From Blastococcus sp. CT_GayMR19 (GTDB lineage: Bacteria; Actinomycetota; Actinomycetes; Mycobacteriales; Geodermatophilaceae), in NCBI RefSeq assembly GCF_004570385.1, contig NZ_SPQL01000001.1, forward strand, positions 372,001-436,000: a stretch of 64,000 nucleotides of DNA, in the 5' to 3' direction. Below the pieces are notes generated by a model. That model made no database searches, was not told where the DNA came from, and worked only from the letters and a program-made list of their open reading frames with translations. Within the stretch, counting starts at the first letter, position 1, and every line of letters starts with the position of its first letter. Shown piece after piece: positions 17,252 to 25,974 of this stretch. The translations under genes were made by a program, and so were the position numbers.

Positions 17252-17292
17252 ACACCCCGGTCGCCGACCGGAGAGGTCGCGTACCGGGGTGT
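17252..17292 (+). promoter_or_regulatory. Strong hairpin in the CBASS leader
   Basis: In the 311-bp divergent intergenic region 17064-17374, a two-tier hairpin lies 83 nt before the CD-NTase start. The outer stem is ACACCCCGGT/ACCGGGGTGT (10 bp, perfect), the inner stem CGACC/GGTCG with loop GGAGA, and a symmetric 3x3 internal loop separates them. No T-run follows. It could be an operator, an attenuator or a structured leader for the CBASS mRNA, or a terminator insulating the operon. No other gene is visible in this stretch. Confidence 0.45.
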
Positions 17293-17374
17293 CGTCTACA
17301 TGGGGTGTAGGGGCAGCACGGTAGCACCGGCGTTCCGAGCGGCGGGAGCCCTTCCGTCGCAGGAAGGAGACGCC

Positions 17375-18409
17375 ATGCCCCAGGCTGCCCACCCGTCCCT
17401 GGAAGATCTTCTCGAGCAGGCCCGCCACCGCATTCAGGTGACTGACGCCGAACTCGACGAGGCCCGGCGACGACGCGAGGCCATCGCGAATGCGCTACTG
17501 AGGGAGTTCCCCGGTTCACGGGCCTACTTCAACGGCAGCGTCGCGCACGGCGACGCGCTCACCCCGCTCACCGACATCGACCTCGGCGTCGTCATTGCCG
17601 AAGCGCTGCACACGCACGGGCCGGGCAAGCGCGGCCCGCTCGACCTGATGGAGCGCGCGGCCGCCGCCATCCGGCGGGAGCTGAAGGGCGCGTATCCCAA
17701 GCTCACCGTCCAGGTCGATGGGTGCAAGCGGGCGGTGCTCGTCCGGTTCGGTGACCCGGTGCACGGCGGCGAGAAGGACTTCACCGCCGACATCATCTGC
17801 GCGGTGGACAACCTCACGGGGGAAGGCCTGTACATCCCGAAGGTGCCGACCTGGTCCCGGTCGCACCCTGAGGCGCACACCCAGATGGTCCTCGAGGCCA
17901 TCGAGAACACCGCGGTGGTCTACGCCTGGGTCGTCCGACTGCTCAAGCACTGGAACCGCCGCAACGGCAAGCCGCTGTGCTCGTGGAATATCAAGGCGCT
18001 CGCCCTGGGCTGCATCTTCGAACCCATGACTCAGCTGGCCGGTCTGAGCATCTGGTTCGAGTTCGCGGCCGACGAGCTGGAGAAGGGCGAGACCGCCGAC
18101 CCCGCCCGCGTCGCGGAGAAGCCCATCAAGCTCAACAAGCCGCGGGCTGAGGTCGTGACGGCGCTCCGGCACGCCGGGAAGCGGCTGGATGAGGCCATCG
18201 GCCTCGAGAAGGACGGCTATCCGCTCCTCGCCCACGACGAGCTGGCCAAGCTGTTCAACGACGAGCAGATGCTGCCCCGTCCGGACCAGCGGGCGGTCGT
18301 GCTGGAGGAGGCTCGCCGCTTCCGCGCCGGGCGGGCCAACGGCGTCACTACCGGGACCGGCGCGGGCGCGCAGCGCGCGCGGATCCCGGCGAAGAGCTGG
18401 GCGCCGTGA
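17375..18409 (+). CDS. CBASS CD-NTase (cGAS/DncV-like nucleotidyltransferase)
   Basis: The 344-residue enzyme would make a cyclic nucleotide signal upon phage infection. The nucleotidyltransferase signature is clear: FNGSVAHGDALTPLTDIDLG (GS at 54-55, then the DxD metal pair), with a third Asp in KDFTADIIC. An α-helical C-terminal half follows, as in CD-NTases. ATG 17375 has GGAAGGAG 8 nt upstream. It overlaps the E2-like gene by GTGA, so the three genes form one coupled operon. The clade and nucleotide product cannot be told by eye. A non-CBASS nucleotidyltransferase is unlikely given the neighbours. Confidence 0.85.
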   Translation: MPQAAHPSLEDLLEQARHRIQVTDAELDEARRRREAIANALLREFPGSRAYFNGSVAHGDALTPLTDIDLGVVIAEALHTHGPGKRGPLDLMERAAAAIRRELKGAYPKLTVQVDGCKRAVLVRFGDPVHGGEKDFTADIICAVDNLTGEGLYIPKVPTWSRSHPEAHTQMVLEAIENTAVVYAWVVRLLKHWNRRNGKPLCSWNIKALALGCIFEPMTQLAGLSIWFEFAADELEKGETADPARVAEKPIKLNKPRAEVVTALRHAGKRLDEAIGLEKDGYPLLAHDELAKLFNDEQMLPRPDQRAVVLEEARRFRAGRANGVTTGTGAGAQRARIPAKSWAP

Positions 18410-18921
18410 GCGCTGGCCTTCCCGCCTCGCCGGACGGGGCGGCGGGGAGGCCGAACCTCGGCTGGCGAGGCCTGCAGCCGTGGTGGCAGATTCCGCTGGA
18501 GGCCGCGGCACGCCGCGAACACGGCCGTGACCTACGGGTACAGCTCGAAATCGACCTCCTTGTGTACCGGGTGCCCATCGAGGTGCGCGGTCGGCGCGAC
18601 CCGGTGCCGGTAGCCGTCTACTTCTTCGCGCGGCCGCCGTACGACTGCTGGGGCCTGCCGCCCGAGGAGTACCCGCGCGTCATAGCCGACCGCGGGCGCC
18701 CGTCGCCGCACCGCATGCCCGAGGACAACGCCCTCTGCCTGTACTACCCGCGCTCACCGGTCGGCCAGCGCTGGCGACCGGAGCTGGGCCTGCTCGCCCT
18801 GCTCGACCTGACCCGAGACCACCTGTTCTTCGAGGACCACTGGTGGGCCACTGGGGGCCGACGCGGCGGGGTGTGGCTGGGCGACGAGCAGCCCCACGGG
18901 TTTCCGAGGAAGGCCGCATGA
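18406..18921 (+). CDS. E2-like conjugating enzyme of a short type II CBASS
   Basis: The 171-residue protein matches the layout of bacterial E2-like enzymes found alone in short type II CBASS operons. A β-sheet half (VQLEIDLLVYRVPIEVRG, then VAVYFFARPPYD) is followed by PEDNALCLYYP with the presumed catalytic Cys111, a long helix after W123, and a C-terminal tail with H165 in EQPHG. In related systems an E2 attaches the CD-NTase C-terminus to a target and so primes it. No E1 or JAB partner is encoded here. The GTG start overlaps the CD-NTase stop by four bases. Assignment is by pattern recognition and context. Confidence 0.75.
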   Translation: MSAGLPASPDGAAGRPNLGWRGLQPWWQIPLEAAARREHGRDLRVQLEIDLLVYRVPIEVRGRRDPVPVAVYFFARPPYDCWGLPPEEYPRVIADRGRPSPHRMPEDNALCLYYPRSPVGQRWRPELGLLALLDLTRDHLFFEDHWWATGGRRGGVWLGDEQPHGFPRKAA

Positions 18922-19499
18922 GCGCACTGCTCGCCGCGGGCACCGGCGCCGCCGCGGTCCGGCCGGGAGTGTGGGACCGGATCGCGGCCACTGTCGACGG
19001 CGGCGACGTAGCCACCGTCCTCGCCGCCCTGCTGGGCGTGCTCGGCGCGATGGGAGCGGCGGCCATCGCGGCCGTCGTCGCGGTCAAGGCCTACAAGGGA
19101 CAGCAGAAGGAGAGCCGCCGCCAGCAGCGGGCGACCTTCTACGCCGAGGCAGTCAGGGCGGTGGAGGACTACCTGGAGGCGCCGTACCGCATCCGGCGCC
19201 GTGACGGGTCGACTGCCGCTCGACGGGAGCTCACCCAGCACGTCAGCGACGTGAAGTCGCGGATCAGCGTCTACACGGCCTGGATGGCGATCCACGGCAC
19301 CGACGCCGTCGCCAGCGGCTACGACGCATTCGTGCTGGCCGCGCAGTCCGAGGCCGGCCAGCAGATGACCGCGGCGTGGCACAGCAGGCCGACGAAGAAG
19401 GACCGGGACGTCCCCATTGGGTCGCCGCTGCCCCGGGCCAGCAGCGACGCTGCCCGGGCCACGGTGCTCACCGCCATGGAGGCCGACCTCGACCGTTGA
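18918..19499 (+). CDS. One-TM protein, putative CBASS membrane effector
   Basis: The 193-residue product has a weakly hydrophobic N-terminus, one strong membrane helix (about 31-57), a Lys/Arg/Gln-rich juxtamembrane stretch and a helical soluble domain with FYAEAVRAVEDYLEAPYRI. Its ATG overlaps the E2-like stop (ATGA), so it belongs to the CBASS operon and takes the usual effector place. Many CBASS effectors are membrane proteins that breach the membrane when they bind the signal nucleotide. I do not recognise this domain as one of the well-known effector types (Cap14, Cap15, patatin), so it may be an undescribed one. Confidence 0.7.
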   Translation: MSALLAAGTGAAAVRPGVWDRIAATVDGGDVATVLAALLGVLGAMGAAAIAAVVAVKAYKGQQKESRRQQRATFYAEAVRAVEDYLEAPYRIRRRDGSTAARRELTQHVSDVKSRISVYTAWMAIHGTDAVASGYDAFVLAAQSEAGQQMTAAWHSRPTKKDRDVPIGSPLPRASSDAARATVLTAMEADLDR

Positions 19500-19695
19500 C
19501 CTATCGGACTGTTCGGACATCGGTATTGCCCGGTGCCGCATCCACGGGTGCCAATCCCGGACCTGACGTTGCCCCGGACGTCGGCTGGCGGCACCCGCCG
19601 CCGACTCACCGGAACCCGCGGGCACCGAGACGCATCGTTCTGTCGTCCCGTGCTGACATGCTGCCTCGCGGTCGACCAACGACGGAGGGTGAGCA

Positions 19696-21354
19696 ATGGG
19701 GTTCTTCGACAGATTTCGCAAGCACAAGCCGGGGCCTGTGCCTGTGACGTCCCGGCCGTCGTCATTGCCGCCTGTGCCGTCTCCTCGGCGCTCACCCGCA
19801 CTGGCGCCCGCGGCCACCGGGCCGCTGCCGGGGTTCGCGGTCATCGACGTCGAGACCACCGGCCTGTCGGCGAACAGCCACCGCATCCTGGAAATGGCCA
19901 TCGTCCGAACCGACTCCGGCGGACGGGTGCTGGACGAGTGGGTGTGCCGGTTCGACCCCGAGGGTCCGGTCGGCGCCACGCACATCCACGGCATCCGCGA
20001 CGCCGACGTGATGGGTGCGCCGCGGTTCGCCCACGTGCTGCCCGAGATCAGCACCCGGCTCGCCGGAGCGGCGATCGCCGGGCACAACGTCACCTTCGAC
20101 CTGGCGTTCCTGCGCACGGAGTACGCCCGCGCCGGCTGGGCGCTGCCGCACCTGCCCGCGGCCTGCACGCTCGAGCACAGCTGGGACCACCTGCCGCAGC
20201 TCAACCGCCGCCGTCTGGCCGACTGCTGCGATGCCGTCGGCATCTCGCTGCATCGCGCGCACTCCGCCCTCCACGACGCCCGCGCCACCGCGCGGCTGCT
20301 CGCCAGCTACCTCGACCCGACCTTCGGCCACCCGCCCCGCCGCGAGCTGCTCGACCTCCCGCACCAGGGTTGGGCCGTGGCCTGGCCGACCGCGCCCGGC
20401 GGCGTGCGCCCGCCCGCCGTCGGCCTACCCATCCAGGCGCAGCGCAAGATCGCGACGTGGGCCGCGCCACCGGCGCCGCCGCTGGTCACGCTGCTGGAGG
20501 ACTTCCGCCTCGCCGACGCCCTCGACGAAGGTGCCCCCGAAGGCTCGCTGGCCTACCTCGAGCTGCTCGCCGAGGTGCTCGAGGACGGCGTCCTCACCGA
20601 CGACGAGCGGGCGGCACTGGTCGACATCGCCTCCATCTACGACCTCGACGGCGACGCCGTCCACGCCGCCCACAGCGGATTCCTGCTCGCCCTCGCCCAC
20701 CTCGCCCTCGACGACGGCAAGGTCAGCCGGGCAGAGAAGGCCGAGCTCACCACCACCGCGGAGATGCTCGACGTGCCGACGAAGCTGGTCACGGCCACTC
20801 TCGACGCCGCCGAGGCCGCCCGCCACGAGCGGCTGTCCGCAGGGCTCCGCCCGCTGCCCGCCGACTGGGCGCTCGACGAGCCGCTGCGGGTCGGCGACAA
20901 GGTCGCCTTCACCGGCTGCGAATGGACAGTGCGCGAGCGGCTCGAGCAGCGCGCCGAGGAGCTCGGCGTGCGGGTGATGAACACCGTCTCGTCCCGCACG
21001 GCGCTTCTGGTCACCGACGACAGCTTCTCTGGCGGCAAGGCCGACGAGGCCGCCGGTCACGGCACGCGCTGCGTTCACCCCGACGAGTTCGCGGTCCTGC
21101 TCAAGCACCTTCAGCCAGCCGTCAAGAAGGCACTGGCCTCGTTCCCGCGGCCGCGCACCGCACGGGACGCGACGGTCAAGTCAATTGCGCCTGCGGCGGC
21201 GGGCATCGTTTCGGCGGCGCACGCGACCGTCTGCCCGGCGGCGGTGCGGGCCTGGGCCCGCGCGAACGGCCACGAGGTCGGTGAGCGGGGCCGCCTGCCA
21301 GCGGAGCTGTCGGAGGCCTACCAACGCGCGCACGAGGCGACCGGCCAGGCCTGA
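19696..21354 (+). CDS. DEDDh exonuclease fused to TerB-, BRCT- and Lsr2-like domains
   Basis: The 552-residue protein has four parts. Residues 47-208 are a DnaQ-type 3'-5' exonuclease with D51, E53, D135 and H189-x4-D194. Residues about 270-375 are helical, with acidic pairs as in TerB domains (EDGVLTDDERAAL and DDGKVSRAEKAEL). Residues about 418-482 are BRCT-like, beginning GDKVAFTG. The last 50 (VRAWARANGHEVGERGRLP) copy the DNA-binding end of Lsr2. ATG 19696 has GGAGGG 8 nt upstream. It lies 196 nt after the CBASS operon with no gene between. It probably acts on DNA, but a role in defence is inference. Confidence 0.8.
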   Translation: MGFFDRFRKHKPGPVPVTSRPSSLPPVPSPRRSPALAPAATGPLPGFAVIDVETTGLSANSHRILEMAIVRTDSGGRVLDEWVCRFDPEGPVGATHIHGIRDADVMGAPRFAHVLPEISTRLAGAAIAGHNVTFDLAFLRTEYARAGWALPHLPAACTLEHSWDHLPQLNRRRLADCCDAVGISLHRAHSALHDARATARLLASYLDPTFGHPPRRELLDLPHQGWAVAWPTAPGGVRPPAVGLPIQAQRKIATWAAPPAPPLVTLLEDFRLADALDEGAPEGSLAYLELLAEVLEDGVLTDDERAALVDIASIYDLDGDAVHAAHSGFLLALAHLALDDGKVSRAEKAELTTTAEMLDVPTKLVTATLDAAEAARHERLSAGLRPLPADWALDEPLRVGDKVAFTGCEWTVRERLEQRAEELGVRVMNTVSSRTALLVTDDSFSGGKADEAAGHGTRCVHPDEFAVLLKHLQPAVKKALASFPRPRTARDATVKSIAPAAAGIVSAAHATVCPAAVRAWARANGHEVGERGRLPAELSEAYQRAHEATGQA

Positions 21355-21521
21355 CCGGTCGCACCAGCCGTCAGCTGTGGACAACGCCGTGGTCGACCCG
21401 GACTGCGTGCCATGCGGACGCCACACTGAGGGGATCCCCGTAAGCGGAACCGCCTGTGGGAATGGCGGAGGCCAGCGGGGAATCATCGACTGTCTGTCCC
21501 GTAAGACCCGCCCGAGAAAAT

Positions 21522-21536
21522 CCCCGGTGACCGGGG
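21522..21536. terminator. Short GC hairpin between convergent genes
   Basis: CCCCGG-TGA-CCGGGG, a perfect 6-bp stem, lies in the 368-bp stretch 21355-21722 between the convergent exonuclease and LysM-BTAD genes. It is preceded by AGAAAAT and could work in both directions. Nothing else is seen in this stretch. Confidence 0.35.
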
Positions 21537-21722
21537 GCTATGCGGGGCAAGTGGTCTGGCCTCCCGGGCGGCGACACTGCAGCTGGCTGCCGCTGCCGAA
21601 CGGCCCGGGCCGTCTCCCCGGTGGGCAAGACGTCCTACCGCCGTCCGGACGGCTACTCGAAGTTGTGCAGGTTCGTCGGTCCATCCGTAGCGGTCCACAC
21701 CTCCGACCACCTCCGTCGTTGG

Positions 21723-24700
21723 TCAGCTGGCCCTGTTGATCCATTGCCGGCGGAAGAGGATCTCGGCGGTTCTGGGTGGCAGGTCTTCTTCCACCTCGGC
21801 GTCGTGGTTGGCCAGGATGCGGGCGATGTAGGAGTCGGCCTCGGCCCGGTTGTCCTGGGCGTCGCAGGCGGCGACCAGGTCGAGCAGTGGGACGTCCTCG
21901 TAGCTGCCGGCTTTCAGCGCCACGTGAGCGGCGGCCGCAGCGACCTCGGGCTCGCCGGCGGCGAGGTGGTGCGTCGCGACGGTGTGCGCCACGTCGACGA
22001 TCATGGCGGCGTACTCGTGGTCCAGCCGGGAGTTCTCCTCGACCAGCCAGCTGTAGCCGCCGGGCGCACCGTGCCGCGACGTAGGCAGGTCGAACGGCTG
22101 CCCGGTGGCCAGGTCGAGAGCGGCGCGCAGGTCGGCGATGCCGTCGACACCGCGGGCCAGCCCGCGGACTCGCAGTCGACGGAACAGCTCTGCGTCGATG
22201 AGGACGTGGTCGATGCGATAGCGGCCGACCCCGCCGGCGGTGACGCCGGACGGCAAGTAGTCCGCGCCCGTCGCCGGGTTGGTGCCCAGCCAGGCGCGCA
22301 CGATCGAGATCGACTGCCGCACCTTGGTCTTGCCGACGACATCGGGCTCGTTGGGCCAGATCGCGGTGGCGTAGCGCTCGCTGGTCACGCTGCCGGGCCT
22401 GGTGGCCAGGTAGGCGACGATCTCGGTGTAGAACTGCCGCCGCGGGTTGCGCTCGGGCAGCGTTCCCTGCGCCCGCACTTCGACCGGGCCGAGCAGGGCC
22501 AACTTCGGCCGCGGGCAGGACGGGTCTGCCCAGTCGGCCAGGTCGGCGTCCAGGGCAGGGTCGGCGACCTCGACCTGGTCACGAGTACCGGCATCGGTCG
22601 CCGGAGCCAGTGCCTGCAGGTCCTGCTCAGTGGTCGCGGCTCGATCTAAATATGTCTGCGCGGACAGCGGCAACACCGAGTTGGTCATCCACGGCGAGGT
22701 GTCTGCAAGGCCGAGCACCGGGACGTCGTCGTCCGCTCCGGCCACAGCTGGTGGCTGCCGCCGCTCGGAAAGGGCCGGATCGACTCGGAGGCTCCCGCAG
22801 GCGTCGGCGTGCTTGTCCCAGGGCTCGTCACCGTGCGCTGGTGGGATGGGTCGGTCGTTGGTCACGGCGGCCAGCGCGAGCACCCGAGCCAGCTGCGTGG
22901 CCTCGTCGGCCGGGATCTGCTGCGCGATCAGCTCGACTCCCAAGGCGGGGATGCTGAGCATGCCGGCCTCGTCGACAGTCAGCTGCCACCGACCGGCGTC
23001 CGCGTGGTCCGGGTCGTCGATGAGCACCAGCGCGGCCGCGCCGCGGCCGCGCTGCTGCTTCATGGCGGTCATCAGCCGTACCAGCCCGGCGCTGTCCTTG
23101 GCGACATCTGGGGCTATGAGCAGCACGTGCGGCGCCCACGCGTCGCCGGCCACGTCGCGCAACCGGCCCGACAGCACGTCGACGTCGGCGATATGCATGG
23201 CCTCGGTGACCGACTCGAACTGGCCGTCGAGCGCCGCGATCGCCTTCTCGACGTCGTCGGTGTACTTCAGCCGGTCGGGGTTGATCTGGGCCAACTCCTT
23301 GCCGAAGCCGACCACGGTCACCTGCAGCATCTCCGACCACGTGTTGTGCGCCAGCTCGGCAGCCAGGAACCGGGCCAGGTTCAGACAGCGTTCGGCGTCC
23401 CCGGACAGGGACAGGGTCGCGACCCGTTCCAGGTCGAGCAGCCAGTGCTCGCCCTCGGCCGTGTAGCCCACCGACGCGAGCATGGGGAACGGTGCGAAGA
23501 AGTAGGCCCGCTGCTGCTCGTCATAGGCCAGTCGGTCGCCGCGTCGAATCGACCAGCGGGTGCCGGCCGCGTCCACCGTCCACGGCTCCGGGGCCTCCGT
23601 GGCCGGCTCGGTGAGTACCAGTGTCAGGACGTCGTCGGTCATGCAGGCCGCCACCACGTCGGGCAGGCGAGCAGCGTCGACGCTCGCCAGGGCCTGCACC
23701 AGGGCGCGCAGCGCCTGGTCCAGCCAGGTGACGTCGGCACCGCCAACGCTGCCAGCCTCCTGCAGTGCTCGTTCGACGTGCAGCAGCTCTGGAGGTGTGC
23801 TGCCGATCGAGCGGCCGGGGCGTCGCTGCCGGAACTGCCTGCGGCGGTAACGCAGCAGCGCGGTCAGCGAGACCCCCGCTAGCAGCAGCCCACCGCCGGC
23901 GGCGAAGGCGATCATCGGCAGCTCCGAGGTGCTACCCGTCGAGGTCTCGTCAGGCCTCGTGGGCGACGGCTCGACGCTGGTCGGTGCAGCCGTGGGAGAC
24001 GAGGTCGGGGCGTTGGGGGCCGGGCCGGGAGCGGCCGGAGGCGGCGCATTGGTGCCTGGCGTGGTCGGGTCCGCTGGAGCGACGGTGCTCGGGGATGGCG
24101 GTGTCGGCTCGGTCGTGGGCGGTGCCGGCTCGCCTGCGGGGGGCGCCGGTGCGCTGGGCGCGGACGTCGCGGGACTGGCTGGGTCCGGGATGCTCAGCGT
24201 CCAGCCCGGTCGGATCAGCGACGGGTCGGTGAAGGTGGCGCCTCCGGGTTGCCTGCGTCCCCGGTTGAGCTCCCAGGCTTGGCGCCAGTTGTGCCCGCTG
24301 CCGGTGATCTCCTCCGTGAGGTCCCACAGGGTGTCACCGGGTTCCACCGTGACGTCCTCGACGGTTCTCGTGGTGTCCGGGGCTGGGCCCGTCGGCGGCA
24401 GGCCGACCGCGTCGGGCGGCAGGACCAGCACCGTGCCCGGGAAGATTTCGTTGTCCGGACCGACCGCGGTCGGGTTGAGTCTGGCGATCTCCGGATACCG
24501 CAGCGGGTCCCCGAGATGCCGCTCGGCCAGCGCCCACAGGGTGTCCCGGCGCTGCACCTGGTAGGTCGTGGTAGCGACCGGAGGCGCGTGCTCGTCCGGC
24601 ATCGAGTACGCGACCGGTGTCTGCGTTATGAGCGGTGCGCTGGCGTACTGCGCCGACGCCGGGACGGCGGTGGATGTGGCCGCGACCGGCAGCGGCGGCG

Positions 24701-25088
24701 CCGTTGCGGTGGATGCGGGGCCGCCGGCGGCCAGTGGAGCGACGGTGAAGCCGACCGCGACGGCGGCGACCAGGGCGGCGGCCGGCCGCTGGAAAATTCC
24801 CAGCCCGGGGAGGACCGGAACCGGCCGTGCACGGGCGAACGCCACGACCTCCGCCACTGTCGAGGCGGTGAACAGGGCCCAGCACACCCAGACGCCGGCT
24901 GCGAGGACGAGTCCGGCGAGCTGCCCGTTGTCGCGGGACGTCAGGACGGCCCCGACCTCGTCCAGCGACGGGAGGTTGTTCGGAACCAGGTGCAGCAGCG
25001 CCATCAGCACCGGTACGCCGACGAGGACGGCGAGCAGCGCCAGGAGGGCACCCACGGCCTTGAGCAGGCGGGCGGCGTGGCCGGTCAC
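21723..25088 (-). CDS. Membrane LysM protein with C-terminal BTAD-type domain
   Basis: The 1121-residue protein has three hydrophobic helices (about 8-34, 57-82, 102-124) and two LysM domains (about 173-226 and 246-306, each with GDTLW). A long Pro/Thr/Ala-rich linker and a further membrane helix (about 393-417) follow. The large soluble region ends in a winged-helix plus BTAD segment (about 870-1121), as in SARP-type regulators. Such LysM-BTAD proteins accompany actinobacterial Tad loci. They may link wall binding outside to a regulatory or scaffold domain inside. It overlaps the TadG-like gene by GTGA and ends the pilus operon. Confidence 0.75.
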   Translation of the reverse strand: MTGHAARLLKAVGALLALLAVLVGVPVLMALLHLVPNNLPSLDEVGAVLTSRDNGQLAGLVLAAGVWVCWALFTASTVAEVVAFARARPVPVLPGLGIFQRPAAALVAAVAVGFTVAPLAAGGPASTATAPPLPVAATSTAVPASAQYASAPLITQTPVAYSMPDEHAPPVATTTYQVQRRDTLWALAERHLGDPLRYPEIARLNPTAVGPDNEIFPGTVLVLPPDAVGLPPTGPAPDTTRTVEDVTVEPGDTLWDLTEEITGSGHNWRQAWELNRGRRQPGGATFTDPSLIRPGWTLSIPDPASPATSAPSAPAPPAGEPAPPTTEPTPPSPSTVAPADPTTPGTNAPPPAAPGPAPNAPTSSPTAAPTSVEPSPTRPDETSTGSTSELPMIAFAAGGGLLLAGVSLTALLRYRRRQFRQRRPGRSIGSTPPELLHVERALQEAGSVGGADVTWLDQALRALVQALASVDAARLPDVVAACMTDDVLTLVLTEPATEAPEPWTVDAAGTRWSIRRGDRLAYDEQQRAYFFAPFPMLASVGYTAEGEHWLLDLERVATLSLSGDAERCLNLARFLAAELAHNTWSEMLQVTVVGFGKELAQINPDRLKYTDDVEKAIAALDGQFESVTEAMHIADVDVLSGRLRDVAGDAWAPHVLLIAPDVAKDSAGLVRLMTAMKQQRGRGAAALVLIDDPDHADAGRWQLTVDEAGMLSIPALGVELIAQQIPADEATQLARVLALAAVTNDRPIPPAHGDEPWDKHADACGSLRVDPALSERRQPPAVAGADDDVPVLGLADTSPWMTNSVLPLSAQTYLDRAATTEQDLQALAPATDAGTRDQVEVADPALDADLADWADPSCPRPKLALLGPVEVRAQGTLPERNPRRQFYTEIVAYLATRPGSVTSERYATAIWPNEPDVVGKTKVRQSISIVRAWLGTNPATGADYLPSGVTAGGVGRYRIDHVLIDAELFRRLRVRGLARGVDGIADLRAALDLATGQPFDLPTSRHGAPGGYSWLVEENSRLDHEYAAMIVDVAHTVATHHLAAGEPEVAAAAAHVALKAGSYEDVPLLDLVAACDAQDNRAEADSYIARILANHDAEVEEDLPPRTAEILFRRQWINRAS

Positions 25089-25513
25089 GACAGGCCCTCA
25101 CCGGAGGTGACCCCGACGAGCAGCTGGGCGGTGTGCACGCGGGTCTGGCTGACCGGGATGCCGAGCAGGGGCGTCGAGTCGGTGACCGTCACGCTGACCT
25201 CCACCACGCCGGGGCCGAGGACGCGCACCGTTCCGACCGCACCGGCCTGCTCCAGGTAGCCGCGGGCCGCGGTCACGGCCAGCTCGGCGTCCGCGCTCCC
25301 GCCGGTGGGGACCGGACCGACCGCGATGCTGGCCGCCCGTGCCGCCTCGGCGGAGTACGTGTCGGCGCGGTTGGCCGCCTGGATCGCCGTAGCGGCGTCC
25401 ACGACGCCGGTCACCAGGACGCCGGCGATGAGGACGATGAAGCAGAAGAGGACGGCCACCGACCCGCGCTCGTCCTCGCGGAGCCCGAAGTGGGTGCGCA
25501 CCGGGTGGGTCAC
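25085..25513 (-). CDS. TadG/TadE-like minor pilin
   Basis: The 142-residue protein starts at a GTG (25513) overlapping the upstream TadE stop. It has a basic start, ERGSVAVLFCFIVLIAGVLVTG (Flp/TadE-type hydrophobic helix, about 17-38) and a soluble extracytoplasmic domain. Unlike its two neighbours it lacks the Glu that follows the processing site in pilins, so it may not be cleaved by the prepilin peptidase and resembles the TadG or Rv3655c-like third member of such clusters. The context of three TadE-like genes in a row supports the assignment. Confidence 0.65.
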   Translation of the reverse strand: MTHPVRTHFGLREDERGSVAVLFCFIVLIAGVLVTGVVDAATAIQAANRADTYSAEAARAASIAVGPVPTGGSADAELAVTAARGYLEQAGAVGTVRVLGPGVVEVSVTVTDSTPLLGIPVSQTRVHTAQLLVGVTSGEGLS

Positions 25514-25974
25514 GACAGGTCCCGGGCCGGGTCGAGGGGGCTGGTGGCGGTGTCGCGCAGGGTTCGCGAGCCGGGCAGCCCGGTCACGCCGATGTCGGAC
25601 AGGTCGACGGTGCATGCCACCGCCACGGTGACCGACGCCGGAACGCCGGGCGCACTGTCGAACCCGGAGGTGTCGACGCTCACCTGAACGTCGGCACAGT
25701 GCAGGTCCCGGTCGGCCAGCGCCTCGGTGGCGCTGGCGGTGGCCGTCTGCTGGGCGGCGGCCGCTGAGCGGGCGAGCGAGGCGTCCCGAGCGGCGATGCC
25801 GGCGACGCCGCTGACGCGGTCGCCAGCCAGCGCGATTCGAGCCCCGATCACCAGCATCGCTAGGACCAGGATTCCGACCGGCAGCAGGATGGCCAGCTCG
25901 ACGGAATCGGAGCCGCGGTCGTCCCTCCACCGCTGGCCAGCCCGAGCGGGGGCGCGCTTCGTGCGGCGCCTCAT
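25510..25974 (-). CDS. TadE-like minor pilin
   Basis: The 154-residue protein has a basic leader followed by DRGSDSVELAILLPVGILVL, the prepilin-type site with Glu at position +5 and a membrane helix (about 22-48). The exported domain contains two Cys (in LHCADV and VACTVD) that may pair. TadE proteins are pseudopilins that help to assemble Flp pili. ATG 25974 overlaps the upstream gene by four bases. The leader is longer than in typical Flp pilins, as is usual for TadE. Confidence 0.75.
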   Translation of the reverse strand: MRRRTKRAPARAGQRWRDDRGSDSVELAILLPVGILVLAMLVIGARIALAGDRVSGVAGIAARDASLARSAAAAQQTATASATEALADRDLHCADVQVSVDTSGFDSAPGVPASVTVAVACTVDLSDIGVTGLPGSRTLRDTATSPLDPARDLS

